64,000 bases of DNA from Schistocerca nitens (taxonomy: Eukaryota; Arthropoda; Insecta; Orthoptera; Acrididae): positions 21,969,640 through 22,033,639 of the forward strand of contig NC_064623.1 of assembly GCF_023898315.1 (NCBI RefSeq), read 5' to 3'. How positions within the stretch are numbered: the first letter of the stretch is position 1; each line of letters starts with the position of its first letter. Position numbers and translations under genes: made by a program. Below are positions 46,041-58,689 of the stretch, piece after piece. Under the pieces are notes generated by a model that was not told the DNA's origin, did no database searches, and saw nothing but the letters and a program-made list of their open reading frames with translations.

Positions 46041-47552
46041 CAACAGCCTAACAGCACTACAGACAGAAAACCATGCTAAGAAACTTGGTCTACAAGAGCA
46101 AACATAAATAATGTTACATAAAGAAAAATCTTCTGAAAATATGTTGAATGAATAAACAGAGTTTAGCAGCCACAGTTTTCTCAGTAAATTTAAAAGCTCA
46201 TTTTTCCCTAATTAAACAAATATTTAACACTGCAAACCATTTGATAACATTCACCACATTTGACAAGTTCACAAATATTTGTTTTGTAAATGATGTCTCG
46301 TAACAACTAATACTGTAATAACGTTGTATCTTCTTTCAAATAATAACTCATGTGAATATTTCGTCCATCATGAGGTCTTTGACTGTTTATCAATACAAAT
46401 AAAACAGATTCGGCAACAGTCACTTGTTTATTTTGCTCCTACACGTTTCGATGGTTCACGCCATCATCTTCAGGTGGAGAATTGTTTACGGTAAATAAGT
46501 TACATAAAACCGCAACCAGTCACTTTTTTTAATAATTATGTTTTATTCCCTGAACCAGTTTTCGAACCTTTTCAGGTTCATCTTCAGATGGTTTCTGGAA
46601 GTTCATTATTTCTGGCATAATGCTGGGTGCTGGCTCTGTGATAATAAGATGGAACACGCTTTAATGTATCGCCATGACTATTGTTTATCTGTCGATATGG
46701 ATTTAAATTTAGTTTTTTACTTATTGCGACAGTATGGGCGGCTTTTTTCGTTAGTGTCCGTCTCTCTGCTTCCGTTTTGATGGCCAGTTGGTATATCACT
46801 TCACACACTATTACACAGTCTATATTAATGTACACTCAGACAACGAAAATTTGCCAGCATCTAGCAAGTGCTATACAACTGTTGTTTGTAACATAAATCT
46901 TGACAAAAAGATATGGCATATGCATACTTTGCACACAGATGTAATTTGTTATTTTTTACATTTATTAAAGTCGATATAAAGGCAAATATTTTAACCAGAC
47001 TGGTGATAACATGAGAGCACGAGATAAAATAAATAAATAAATTACTACAAGAACAAAATTAAAGTGACCTGATATCTTATTTCTATTCGTATATTAACGT
47101 AGAATACAGTCAGTTAATAGCAAATATTTTAATCAAGATTGGCCTTAACATGAATGCCCAGGAGTTAATAATACAGAGTTATTGTATTTGCAATGAGAAA
47201 CAGCTGTTTGTATGACCACCACCTTTATATGTAAATTTAAATTTTAAATAATGTTCTTACGTTAACATGATTTGGAATATTAGTAAGAGTAGCTTGTGTT
47301 TATTTTAGCTGAAGGTAATAGGTATAAATGTTATAGTGTTTGTAATGGACTATAGCTGTTTGTATGACCATGCACTTTATATTTAAAAACCAAGAACAAA
47401 AGTTCAAGCTAACTGTTGACTTATTTTTGTTCTGACATTAACGTGGTCTGAAATATTGGTAAAGGCAGATTCTGTTTGTTCCAGCTAGAAGTAATATGTA
47501 TATAAGTACTGATTTATGTTGATAGTAGAGGGCTTCACCACTTAGAAATATA
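46041..47552. other. AT-rich; two PLE end motifs
   Basis: Two minus-strand hairpin motifs lie at 46473-46446 and 46587-46560, each CTGAAGAT, a 5-bp stem, then GAAA. No gene was found in the rest. Confidence 0.55.
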
Positions 47553-48997
47553 CACACATCAAAAGTTTTCGTATAAATCGGGTACCCAGAACTCCTGAAA
47601 ACAGACATTCACTGTGGATATCGTATCACAGACACAGTCCCTTTGGCTGTTCGGAGATGTCACTAAAGCCGCCCAATGATGCAAACAACCATGCATGAGC
47701 AGCGGCTATTAGACGGAGGGGGTCCGACAGCCGATCAGTTCCAGTCATTCCACCAGGAAGGAGGTACACGGCTCGTGTCGTCTGTAGTTCAACCACGCCT
47801 AGACGGTCAATATCGGGGTTCGACCGCATCCTCATTGTTATTTTGTGCCAGGAAGGGCTCTCCACAAGGGAAGTGTCCAGCGTCTCGTAGTGAACCAAAG
47901 TGATGTTCTTCAGACATGGAGGAGATGCAGAGAGACAGGAACTGTCGATGACATGCCTCGCTCAGGCCGCCAAAGGGCTGTTGCTGCAGTGGATGATCGC
48001 TACCTACGGATTATGGCTCGGAGGAACCCTGACTGCAACGCCACCATGTTGAATAATGCTTTCCGTGCAGCCACAGGACGTCGTGTTACGACTCAAACTG
48101 CGCGCAATAGGGCGCATGATGCGCAACTTCACTCCCGACCTCCATGGCGAGGTCCATCTTTGCAATCACGGCACCATGCAGTGCGGTACAGATGGGCCCA
48201 ACAACATGCCGAATGGACTGCTCAGGATTGGCTTCATGATGAGTATCGCATATGCCTTCAACCAGACAACCATCGGGTTTGGAGGCAATCCGGTCAACCT
48301 GAACGCCTTATGCACACTGTCGAACTAGTGCAGCAAGGTGGAGGTTCCCTGCTGTTTTGGGGTGGCATTATGTGGGGCCGACGTACGCCGCTGGTGGTCA
48401 TGCAGGGCGCCGTAATGGCTGTAAGACACGTGAATGCCATCCTCAGACCGATAGTGCAACCCTATCGGCAGCGTATTGGCGAGGTATTCGTCTTCGTGGA
48501 CGACAATTCTCGCCCCCATCCAGCACACCTTGTGAATGACTTCCTGCAGGATAACGACATAGCTCGACTAGAAAGGCCAGCATGTTCTCTAGACATGAAG
48601 CCCATCGAACATGCCTGGAATTGATTGAAAAGGGCTGTTTGTGAACGACTTTACCTACCAACCACTCTGAGGGATCTACGCCGAATCGCTGTTGAGGAAT
48701 GTTCAGTCTGGACCAGTAGTGCCTTGATAGACTTGTGGACAGTATGCCACGACAATTACAGGCATGCATGAATGCAAGGGGACGTGTTACTGGCTATCAG
48801 AGGTACCGGTGTGTACAGCAATCTGGACCACCACCACAGAGGGTCTACCCTCTATCGTGGTACAACATGCAATGTTTGTTTTTCATGAGCAATAAAAAGG
48901 GCGGAAATGATGTTTATGTTGATCTCTATTCCAATTTTCTGTACAGATTTCGGAACTCTCTGAACCGAGTTGATGCAAAACCTTTTTTTGAATTGAG
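47553..48997 (+). mobile_element. Tc1-like element, distinct family
   Basis: The left end CACACATCAAAAG and the right end (reverse CTCAATTCAAAAAAAGG) lie beside TA at 47551-47552 and 48998-48999. The transposase family differs from the other copies. The ends are diverged, so boundaries are approximate. Confidence 0.75.
47845..48770 (+). pseudogene. Tc1-like DD34E transposase, broken
   Basis: Conserved parts: LVVNQSDVLQTWRRCRETGTV (helix-turn-helix), GRRVTTQTARNR, WLHDEYRICL (first Asp), VDDNSRPH and SLDMKPIEHAW, with 34 residues to Glu. TGA at 48622 interrupts after AWN. The N-terminus is frameshifted before 47890. Confidence 0.8.
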
Positions 48998-49192
48998 TAC
49001 TACAGGTTTTATTCCGTGGTAGGATATTTACATTGACACCATTGAAGTTAGATGTAAGGAGAGAGGTAGAGGGGTGATGGGAGGGGGGGTTGGGGAGGCA
49101 GTGTAGGGTTGGTTTAGTGATTACTGGTTTTGAACTAGTAAATCTTTAAAGTTCTGAAGGATATATTTTTCTTTTTCAGTTCAGTTTGGTCA

Positions 49193-49391
49193 GAATGGTT
49201 CAAATGGCTCTGAGCACTATGGGACTTAACATCTGAGGTCATCAGTCCCATATAACGTAGAACTACTTAAACATAACTAACCTAATGACGTCACACACAT
49301 CCATGCCCGAGGCAGGATTCGAACCTGCGACTGTAGCGGTCGCGCGGTTCCAGACTGAAGCACCTAGAACCGCTCGGCCACAGCGGTCGGC
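49193..49391 (-). repeat. tRNA-derived SINE, family A
   Basis: Minus orientation, head at the right. It has an imperfect flanking duplication (TCAGTTTGGTCA and TCAGTTGCGTCA, 10 of 12). Confidence 0.85.
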
Positions 49392-49399
49392 TCAGTTGC

Positions 49400-49850
49400 G
49401 TCAATGAGTAGGTAGTCAGATGCTGTATTTGTGTAGATAAATATTTCAATTTCCTCAAGAAGGTCAAGTATAGTGCCTTTGTTGGCAAAATGGAGTATTT
49501 GGAGATTTTGTTCTATGTTTTTTGCAAAATGATTGTGTTGGGCAAGATGTGAGGCAAAGCTGGATTTGTTCAGGTTGTTAAGACGAAGTGCATCTATGTG
49601 TTCTTTAAATCTTGTTGTGAAGCTTCTACCAGTTTTTCCAATGTAGCAGCTTGGACATTAGTTGCAAACGAGCGTCTGTACACTTGACTTTTGATACTGT
49701 TGTTTAGTAGTTTTGGTGCAGTGTGTAAATTTATTTTGTGTTTTGTTGGTGGTGAACAAGGTTATTTTTATGTTGTATGTCTTGAAGAGGTTTTGCAATT
49801 TGGTGAGAATTGCTGAACAACCATCCACAAACAAAAAGACCACATTCATA
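49400..49850 (-). pseudogene. PLE endonuclease relic
   Basis: The minus strand reads NLFKTYNIKITL, then QTLVCN and CPSCYIGKTGRSFTTRFKEH (GIY-YIG with its Arg), then LASHLAQHNH. A stop lies just before CPSC. Confidence 0.78.
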
Positions 49851-50260
49851 AGCCTGCCTTTCCTAGGGAAGATTTCTCAGCAGATTGCCAATCTCTTCAA
49901 GATTGCTAATGACAGAAATTATTGATTTAGAAAGGCGCTTTGGATGTTGGAAAACATGAATTTCTGACACTGAAATGTACTTACAACCATATTCAAAGAA
50001 CACATCAATGGCTTCCTGTAAAACACACCACACAAATCTGCAGAAGCCCCCAATACAAAAGTTACAGGATATTCATTTATCAATGTAGAAAGCAACCTTG
50101 AAACACTTCATACAGTGAGCAAAGGACACAAAGGTATGAAGAACTAGAAATCCACACACACTGAAAAAAACCTTGGGGAACATCTATCCAGTCTCAATAC
50201 TGAAAAACAGGATTAATCAACTTTTTCAAAAGCGTTCACAATACTTAATGCATTTCCATA
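49835..50260 (+). pseudogene. PLE endonuclease relic, opposite strand
   Basis: The plus strand reads FISLPFLGKISQQIANLF and, after degraded sequence, FKEHINGFL and SNLETLHTVSKGHKG, the C-terminal part of PLE endonucleases. It meets the minus-strand copy head to head near 49840. Confidence 0.68.
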
Positions 50261-50400
50261 ATTTAGTTTCACTGCACAGCAATTAATGTAATACTCCTAG
50301 TCGTCCCTCAATAATTTCAACTTACAGTACATATGTATGATCTCTTGTAATTGTTATATAGGTAAGAAGTTAATATAATAACTGAAGTGTACATATATCT

Positions 50401-51600
50401 TGTAACACCCCACCCGTCACTTATCTGGTTTTGGTGTGTGTTCACCCCAGGTAATTGACTAACAGATCAACAGAGTGTGCAAAACTGCCGCAATGTCAGA
50501 TAAGGCAAAGAAAGTAATAAGGCCCTGTGACTCCTGATTGAACTCTGGGGCAGTGTTGACATTAATTGATTCAGAGTTGATCCCTTTTCATTAAAAAGGG
50601 GTGCACATTGATGTTATGTTCAGCTATTGAACACCAGATGCAAATGTTGAACATAAAATTAATTAAGAAAGTGACTTGGGATTTCAACTACTTGATTGAA
50701 AACAGATGCAGTCGATTAGCACAAATTTATTTTAACTCCCGAACTTCAATCATCACATTACATGACTCTCCTAACAGGCAGTGGTAATAAATTGCATTCA
50801 CGTGGAGTAAAGCGCGATAATCAAACTTAATTCCTATTGACTGACCCTGGCGTAACGCGAAGTGCGAGAAGAATTCCACAATACACGCCCCATGAAAGCC
50901 TCATGGAAACTTTGCCGACATGATTCAACAAATTAATCAGTGGCCTAATTCAAGCTGGAGTGGGCGCAATATCACCAAATTCAGCATGGCGGGGCGTCAT
51001 GGTTGTGAGGACGTTGGCCGGCCTCGTGGGGCTGAAAGGCTGCACTCGTCTATTCACTCCTAGCTATCTTGCTCAGTACATAGCTGAACGAAAACTTTCT
51101 ATCTCCAAGCTCAATCGTTCCGTTTGCTAAGTCCTAAACTGCAGAGATGCTCATTCTCTCTCAGGCAAGCTGAGTAAAGAACGCCACGTCCGAACTCAAG
51201 GCAAGCTGGGAATGGAAGACCACTACGGAGGCTTCTCCCAGTCCGCTCTTCACCTCAATTTCCCCTCCAGCAAAATCACTTACGCCAATTGCAGTGCAAG
51301 TCATGTTAATTACGCATCGCTTCCCAGCACAAAGCAGTGCTTGCTCTGGGAAGTGAACAAATTCCCACAAAATTTCCCTTCCTCTCAACTTCTGCTATTT
51401 AGCTCCTCCCAGGCCATCCATCAAGGTTAGCGTCTGCATAAAACCAATTTTTCCGGAATTCTGACTCCCAGGAGAGTACTTCAAATTCCTTGGTCCTACG
51501 TTCCCATTGGAGGCCGGCTTATTTCATTCTGTTTCTCTTCAACTGGTTTACTTCAGACTCTGCGGACCATGAATTCAGTGTGAAGTTGCTGTAGTCATGA
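50401..51600 (-). mobile_element. LTR-like sequence
   Basis: The plus-strand left end is TGTAACACCCC, so on the minus strand the block ends ...GTGTTACA. An AAATAAA lies about 330 bp before that end. The other boundary and a target duplication were not found. Confidence 0.35.
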
Positions 51601-51712
51601 ACACGCTGTCGCGTCCCAAGCGTGGGTATTGCGAGGGATTGAGCGACACGGTTCGTGGATGGGATTTTAGCCGGTTGACCGTAATGAGAGGGAGACTTTG
51701 ATCTGGCTAAGA

Positions 51713-52518
51713 TGTAGAAATCCCTGGTTTTCACAAGGCTATGAAGGTGATAGAAATTAAAGTCGTGATAACTTTAACAAATTACAGTTTATTCTATGTG
51801 AATACAATTCGCCCTATCTGACGGTGGTTGCACTCACAGGAAGGCCAAGTCTAATACAGAGACGGTGACTGACTCCACCGTTCCGACTGCCTACTAGAAG
51901 GTCTGCAATGTTCCTTAACTCCCTACGTTAGAGTCCCGCGGCTACGCCTTAACGCTCTCCAGCGACTATCTCCGGCTAACTGCCTACAGCCCGTTCCCCA
52001 GCCCAAGTCGGCTGCTGCTAGCACTCTCACTCTGCTACCGCTCCAGACAAGAACCGCCACGACAAGACCTCAGAGCGGCGTGCTCTCGGGTTTTGTTAGC
52101 GTTTCCCCTTCGACCCCGCCAGCGCTTAGCATGACGTAGCGTCGAAGGCAACGTGTCCTTATTTGGTATCGTTAAAGCATTGTTGTTGCTATTGTTCTTC
52201 AGAGGCTGAGTGGAGGGGCAGAGACGCCTCTCCCTATATGGTCACACACTGCGTCCTGAGCCCTTCATTGGCTCCTCATGACGTAGCGTGGTCCCCACCA
52301 AGGGCTCTCTTTCTTTCTTTCTCCACTCCCAGACCTCTCTCTCTAGCCAGGAATGCTTTCTGTTGATACTCCTAATTGAATGCTTATCATGAGTCCCTGC
52401 ACAGACCTTCGTTTGTATCTGCTGGGCTGTTTACTTTCTTATCAAAGCACCCAGCTGCCCAGCCGTTTGAGTGCCGCCTCGGCTGACCCTTCGGCCACGC
52501 CTGGCGTCCAGCGCTACA
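51713..52518 (-). mobile_element. LTR, minus strand
   Basis: On the minus strand it begins TGTAGCGCTGGACG and ends GGGATTTCTACA, 806 bp, with GAATAAACTGTAATTTG near the end as a polyadenylation signal. The flanks do not match, so it is probably one LTR of a longer or rearranged element and not a clean solo LTR. No gag or pol was found beside it. Confidence 0.5.
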
Positions 52519-53600
52519 GTTTTAAGCTACAGTTTTAACTTCTTCCCATGTACTATTCTTAAGGTACTGCAATTTGACTTGGCTTGTTCCTGCGGTTACA
52601 ACAACGCATATTTTGGCCTCTGTTGACCGCTCCACCATAGCTTTGCGCGGCTTTCTCGCATGTTTCACTGAAAATGGGACGACGGACATTTATCAACAGG
52701 CGTACAAGTTCTCCATCTGCTTCCCGGTACACCAGCATGGGGTCAACCACCCACTCACTGTCACTCATCTTAAGGCAGCTGGAGGCTGCGCCCCATTGCC
52801 GCTTTCTCAGAGCTTGAGCCCCTCTAAGCTACCTATTGTCGCTTCCCTTCGCCGCTCCCCAGCTGGCCACAGTCAATTCTGAATACTTCCCTGGGATAAA
52901 CTAGCCTCCAGTAAATCCACGCATTTCCACAAAGTTTTCATGTCGTGTGAATTACTTTGAAACCATCACCAGACATTAATTATTCCAATACGTCCATACT
53001 ACACCCTCTACAAGATGCATTGTGCCTTGTCAGTCATTTTTGTTCAGCCCTACTGTTCGCTCAACGTGAGTTGGGTGATCTTTAATGACTTCATGAAAGG
53101 GGCATAGTTCTTGACATCTTACAATCGGTATTCAACAGCAGCCCATTAAAATTTTTTTTAAACAAAATGAGAAGCTATTTCTGTACTTAACTATTTAATC
53201 ATTATTTTTCGTATCCAATGCTGCAGCACATTCACATAAAATGGAATGTATATATAGCTACGTAATATAATAAGTAACTTCTGCAGGTGTTAGTATTTTG
53301 GTGCAGCCCATACGTGTATTTAGAAAAAAACATTTTTGCAGAAACCATTTGATCTCATATCTCTATAGCCAATGTAAACAAACATATCGTTAAGATGCAT
53401 AACTTCTCTGAAACGACAGCGTGAATATAATGTGCAGTGGAGAGGACACACATTAGGCAACAGTACCGTCACTGTAAGTACAATTCACTGTCGGAAATTC
53501 ATGTTATTAACCTCTGCAGTGCCTTTTCTGAATCAACCATTTTTATCATTAGTAACAGGCGCAAAATAACCTACACCACCCGTGGTCTGCGTCTGTGAAA
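52519..53600. other. No gene recognised
   Basis: A 69-residue minus-strand frame (52768-52559) has no recognisable domain. It could be internal sequence of the LTR element. Confidence 0.35.
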
Positions 53601-53760
53601 AGACATCTGTGATCTTCACCAACACCAGCCATGTAATTAAACAAATATATACCTGAAGATGGAGATGTGAACCATGGAAACACGTAGTACCAAAATAAAC
53701 AAGTGACTGACGCAGCAACTGCTTTTATTTCTGATAACACATATGTGTTTGCAGAAATGC
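53600..53760 (+). repeat. PLE-type 3' end
   Basis: It contains CTGAAGAT (53653-53660) and GAAA (53677-53680) around a degraded hairpin, then CCAAAATAAACAAGTGACTG. That last stretch is also found, inverted, at 46421-46440. Confidence 0.55.
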
Positions 53761-53945
53761 AGCAACTTTGCATTTAAAATTGTTTGCCTTGTTTTGGTTT
53801 TTAATTACAAGAGACAGGTGTAGGCATGTGTATTCAAATATAGAGATACAGTATGTTAAGAGGCAGAATACGGCCCTTCGGTCGGCAACGCCTATATAAG
53901 ACAAAAAGTGTCTGGCGCAGTTGTTAGATCCGTTACTGCTGCTAC

Positions 53946-55104
53946 ATGGCAGGTTATCGAAATTTAGGTGAGTTTGAACGTGGGGATATCGTCGCCGTAC
54001 GAACGATGGACACAGCATCTTCGAGGAAGCGATCAAGTGGGTATTTTCCCGTATAACCATTTCACGAGTGTACCGTGAATATTAGGAATCCAGTAAAACA
54101 TCAAATCTCCTACATCAATGCAGCAGGAAAATGATCCTGCAAGAACGGGACCGACGACGACTGAAGAGAACCTTTCAACGTGACAGAAGTGCAACACTTC
54201 CGCAACTTTCTGGAGATTTCATTGTTGGGCCATCAACAAGTGTCAGCGTGCGAACAATTCAACGAAACATCATCGATACGGGCTTTCTTAGCCAAAGGCC
54301 CACTCTTGTACCTTTGATGATTGCACGACACAAAGCCTTACTCCTGGCCTGGGCCCGTCAACACCAACAGTGGACTGTTGATGACTGGAAACGTGTTGCC
54401 CAATCGGAAGAGCTTCGTTTCAAATTTTATCGAGCGGATGAACGTGTACTGGTATGGGGACAACCACATTAATCCATGGATCCTGCATGTGAGCCATCGA
54501 CTGTCCAAGCCCCTCCCGCCGGAGGATCGAGTCCTCCCTCGAGCATGGGTCGTGTGTGTGTTGTTCTTAGCATAAGTTAGTTTAAGTAGTGTGTACGTAC
54601 AGGGACCGATGACCTTAGCAATTTGAACACTTTTGACTGTTCGAGCTGGTGGAGGCTCTGTAATGATGTGGGGCGTGTGCAGCTGGAGTGACATGGGACT
54701 CCTGGTACGTCTAGATACGATTTTGACAGGTGACACGTACATCCGGTCTGATCACCTGCATCCATTCATGTCCATTGTGCATTCCAAAGAACTTGAGCAA
54801 TTCCAGCAGGACAATGCGACACCCCTCACGTCCAGAGTCGCTCCATGAACACTCTTCTGCTGTAAAACACTTCCACTGGTCAACAAACTCCCCAGACATG
54901 AATATTATTAAGCATATCTGTAAAACCTTGCAACGTGCTGTTCGGAAGAGGTCTCCACCCCCTCGTACTTTTACGGACATATGGACAGCCCTGCAGGATT
55001 CATGGTGTCAGTTCCCTCCAGCACTGCTTCAGACATAAGTCGAGTCCATGCCCAGTGGTGCTGCGGCACTTGTGCGTGCTCGCAGGAGCCCTACACAATA
55101 TTAG
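53946..55104 (+). pseudogene. Tc1-like transposase relic, split by a SINE
   Basis: It starts MAGYRNLGEFERGDIV, then shows SVSVRTIQRNI, HQQWTVDDWKRV, VLVWGQPH and, after the SINE, RAGGGSVMMWGV, EQFQQDNATP and IIKHI. Frameshifts occur before 54131 and after 54850. The terminal inverted repeats were not identified. Confidence 0.78.
54507..54634 (+). repeat. tRNA-derived SINE, family B, 5'-truncated
   Basis: It starts at CCCCTCCCGCCGGAGG, within the tRNA part, and retains box B (GGATCGAGTCC) and the body. A short duplication GACTGT lies at 54499-54504 and 54635-54640. Its insertion interrupts a Tc1 transposase between conserved codons. Confidence 0.82.
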
Positions 55105-55115
55105 GTAGGCGCACC

Positions 55116-56440
55116 ACTTTATTTGACTCGTCAATGTATTAGTGTAACATGTGTACACATTACTGTGCTGCAAAACCGTGTATTCACTATTGGAAACAGA
55201 AAGCTATTTTTCGATTTGTCTTAGATTTGTGAACATATATTCACAATACGTCACTTTATAATACGCGACTCTAATCTTACTAGGTCCAAAATTAAACCAA
55301 ACCTGAAAAAAGATTGATCTAGATTGCCAAAGCACTTGAAAATAAGCCCCTAGGACTCGAAATGCATTGTGCATTAAAATAAAATCACGATTGACTGAAG
55401 GGGTTTTTTCTTTTTTTAATGAGTGTATAATTTACTGATCCATTCACAGAGCCAGTAGAATTGTAACGGTAGAATAGGGAGAGTCGGAAGGAAGTGCCTC
55501 TACGCTAGAGAGGCAAAAGCGCGCCAAAGGCGACGTAGAAGGTACAAAGAGATGGCGCCAGCTGAGGCAGAACGTACACATCCATGTGTGGACGGCGTAT
55601 TCCATTTAAAACCGCACGAAAGATGAGAAAATGGACTTCGTATTTTTTTAAAATCCTAAATAATTTTTACAAATGCCAGTTACTGTAAAAGAATACAACT
55701 TTCAAAAAGTTTTGTTTTAAAATTTTTCTAGTTTTCGAATTAAAATTCGCTAAAAATTGCGTAATTTTCCGAACGCGACGATTTGTCTACCTTGTAAGTC
55801 GAGAACGTTATATCGGCTTTCAGCGAACTACGATTCATTTTGAACCTAATTTTGTCTTGTTGATGGGGATATACAACAATAACATAACAATTACTAATTC
55901 AATTTAAAAAAACCTTTATTCATCCATTAAGCATGAACAAAAATTTCATAAACATTAATAACCTTACATGGGCTTGAACCTCTTTTTATTACACATTGAT
56001 TCCAGATTTAAGTTTTATGGAGATCCTTGTCTGTAATATGGAAAAAAATTATAAATATTCAAGCTCGTGCTATACTTAGGTTGTGATGGGCTGCTTTGAA
56101 ACATTGACAGCATACGACCGACATCTTCCTCGTCAGGATCTACGGATGTTACAGCCATTTCAATTTACTTTTTTATTTTCTAGCGCTCTCCGTTAAAACT
56201 ATCATAAAAATGTTACCTAATATTGTTTATAAAGCAATTTATGGACAATATAGTGTAATTTTTATTCTATTTAAAATATTGTTTTGCAGGAAAAATATGA
56301 AACATGATGAAAAGTACATTAAATTTAAGTTCTAAGATATCGAGTGAATATTACTTGAAACTATAGAATAATACCTTCACTTTGAATTTTTATTTGATAC
56401 TTTTACTTTGTAAAGTTTCTGAGCTACGAGTCTCATAATC
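55116..56440. other. No gene; PLE-type repeat at 55305-55395
   Basis: The repeat at 55305-55395 matches 44850-44945 inverted. The remainder is AT-rich and featureless. Confidence 0.45.
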
Positions 56441-56642
56441 AAAAAAATTGTTCAAATGGCTCTGAGCACTATGGGACTTAACTTCTGAGGTCATCAGTCC
56501 CCTAGAACTTAGAACTACTTAAACCTAACTAACCTAAGGACATCACACACATTCATGCCCGAGGCAGGATTCGAACCTGCGACCGTAGCGGTCGCGCGGT
56601 TCCAGACTGTTGCGCCTAGAACCGCTCGCCTCTTCGGCAGGC
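56441..56642 (-). repeat. tRNA-derived SINE, family A
   Basis: A perfect 12-bp duplication AGTCTCATAATC (56429-56440, 56643-56654) flanks it. The head is on the right. Confidence 0.93.
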
Positions 56643-56654
56643 AGTCTCATAATC

Positions 56655-57429
56655 GCGTAGCCCTTAAAAAACTCGAACTCACTTGTTGGTCACAGCTACG
56701 AGAATGCAAAAGATATTAACTTAACATCTACTTTAGAGGACTGAAAATTCAACCCCTAAAGAAAATGCAAGGTTTCCTGCTGTCTGAAGTGAAGTGGAAC
56801 AGCTGGAATTCTAGGCTTGCAAAGAATTAGAACTTCTATTGAATGTTGATTCTGTATTTAAAGACATACAGTGCAAGTATTATGCTCTATGACAATTGTT
56901 AAGTGGAAGGATGGGCGCTGATGACCCCGCTGTTTAGCGCCCGTAAACCTCAAACACTCACACACACACCTTAAGTGGAAGGAGGGCCATTTGTGAGCGG
57001 TGCAAGGGTGGACGCTATGTTCACGCAGTACGTGCCTACACCGACACAGCACTTCCCGTCGTAACCTCCAGTAAACTGTTTTCACTAGAACTGTAAAAGG
57101 GCGTGGCCAACTGTCGATTTTATGCAAGTTTTTTTGTGAAATATTGACACAACTTATGTGTGATCCACACTATCGCTGATACAAGCCACGTTACGTCTGA
57201 TAGCATCCTAACCCGAATCCTAAAATCTACGTTAGTCTTATAACTGTTATTAAAGAAAGCGTAATTTATTCTAGTATACATTTTCACAGATTAGTGAACT
57301 CTGTTCATTTGCTTCAGAAGTAATTTACGGATTGAACGTAGCAAAAATGTTCAAATTTTATTTTATCATTCCACTGTGTCATGTGTGTTTCAGAACCATC
57401 CAGATAATTTTGACAATCTTTAGTGTGAG
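56655..57429. other. No gene recognised
   Basis: No supported feature. Confidence 0.4.
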
Positions 57430-57446
57430 TAGAAACAAAAACTTTA

Positions 57447-58440
57447 AGGATCGCCGATGACATTGTAATTCTGTCAGAGACAGCAAAGGACTTGGAAGAG
57501 CAGTTGAACGGAATGGACAGTGTCTTGAAAGGAGGGTATAAGATGAACATCAACAAAAGCAAAACGAGGGTAATGGAATGTAGTCGAATTAAATCGGGTG
57601 ATGCAGAGGGAATTAGATTAGGAAATAAGACACTTAAAGTAGTAAAGAAGTTTTGCTATTTGGGGAGCAAAATAATGGATGATGGTCGAAGCAGAGAGGA
57701 TATAAAATGTAGACTGGCAATGGCAAGGAAAGCGTTTCTGAAGAAGAGAAATTTGTTAACATCAAGTATAGATTTAAGTGTCAGGAAGTCGTTTCTGAAA
57801 GTATTTGTATGGAGTGTAGCCATGTATGGAAGTGAAACATGGACGATAAATAGTTTGGACAAGAAGAGAATAGAAGCTTTCGAAATGTGGTGCTACAGAA
57901 GAATGCTGAAGATTAGATGGGTAGATCACATAACTAATGATTGAAATGGTTCTGAGCACTATGGGACTTAACTGCTGAGGTCATCAGTCCCCTAGAACTT
58001 AGAACTACTTAAACCTAACTAACCTAAGGACATCAGACACATCCATGCCCGAGGCAGGATTCGAACCTGCGACCGTAGTGGTCCCGCGGTTCCGGGCTGT
58101 AGCGCCTGGAACCGCTCGGCCACCCCGGCCGGCACATAACTAATGAGGAGGTATTGAACAGGGTTGGGGGGAAGAGGAGTTTGTGGCACAACTTGACCAG
58201 AAAAAGGGATCGGTTGGTAGGACATCATCTGAGGCATCAAAGGATCACAAAATTAGCATTGGAGGGCAGCGTGGAGGGTAAAAATCGTAGTGGGAGACCA
58301 AGACATGAATACACTAAGCAGATTCAGAAGGATGTAGGTTGCAGTATGTACGGGGAGATGAAGAAGCTTGCACAGGATAGAGTAGCATGGAGAGCTGCAT
58401 CAAACCAGTCTCAGGACTGAAGACCACAACAACAACAACA
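57447..58440 (+). pseudogene. RTE-like LINE, 5'-truncated, split by a SINE
   Basis: It begins at the catalytic ADDIVILSET, then NINKSKTRVMECSR and the C-terminal domain to ASNQSQD at 58420, followed by (CAA)n. The frame is open on both sides of the SINE and joins when it is removed. It belongs to the same subfamily as 22795-24190 and 26026-27478. Confidence 0.9.
57941..58132 (-). repeat. tRNA-derived SINE, family A, inside a LINE
   Basis: A perfect 14-bp duplication CACATAACTAATGA (57927-57940, 58133-58146) flanks it. Minus orientation. Confidence 0.95.
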
Positions 58441-58480
58441 GTGTGGGGATGTGATTTTCCTGTCAGTTAGTATTCCTTAG

Positions 58481-58676
58481 CCGTTGTGGTCGAGCGGTTC
58501 TAGGCGCTTCAGTCCGGAACCGCGTGACCGCTACGGTCGCAGGTTCGAATCCTGCCTCGGGCATGGATGTGTGTGATGTCCTTAGGTTGGTTAAGTTTAA
58601 GTAGTTCTAAGTTACAGGGGACTGATGACCACAGCAGTGAAGTCGCATAGAGCTCAGAGCCATTTTAACCATTTTT
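58481..58676 (+). repeat. tRNA-derived SINE, family A
   Basis: It has a box A GTGGTCGAGCGG and a box B GGTTCGAATCC with the complete body. No clear flanking duplication was found. Confidence 0.88.
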
Positions 58677-58689
58677 TGATTTACCGAAA

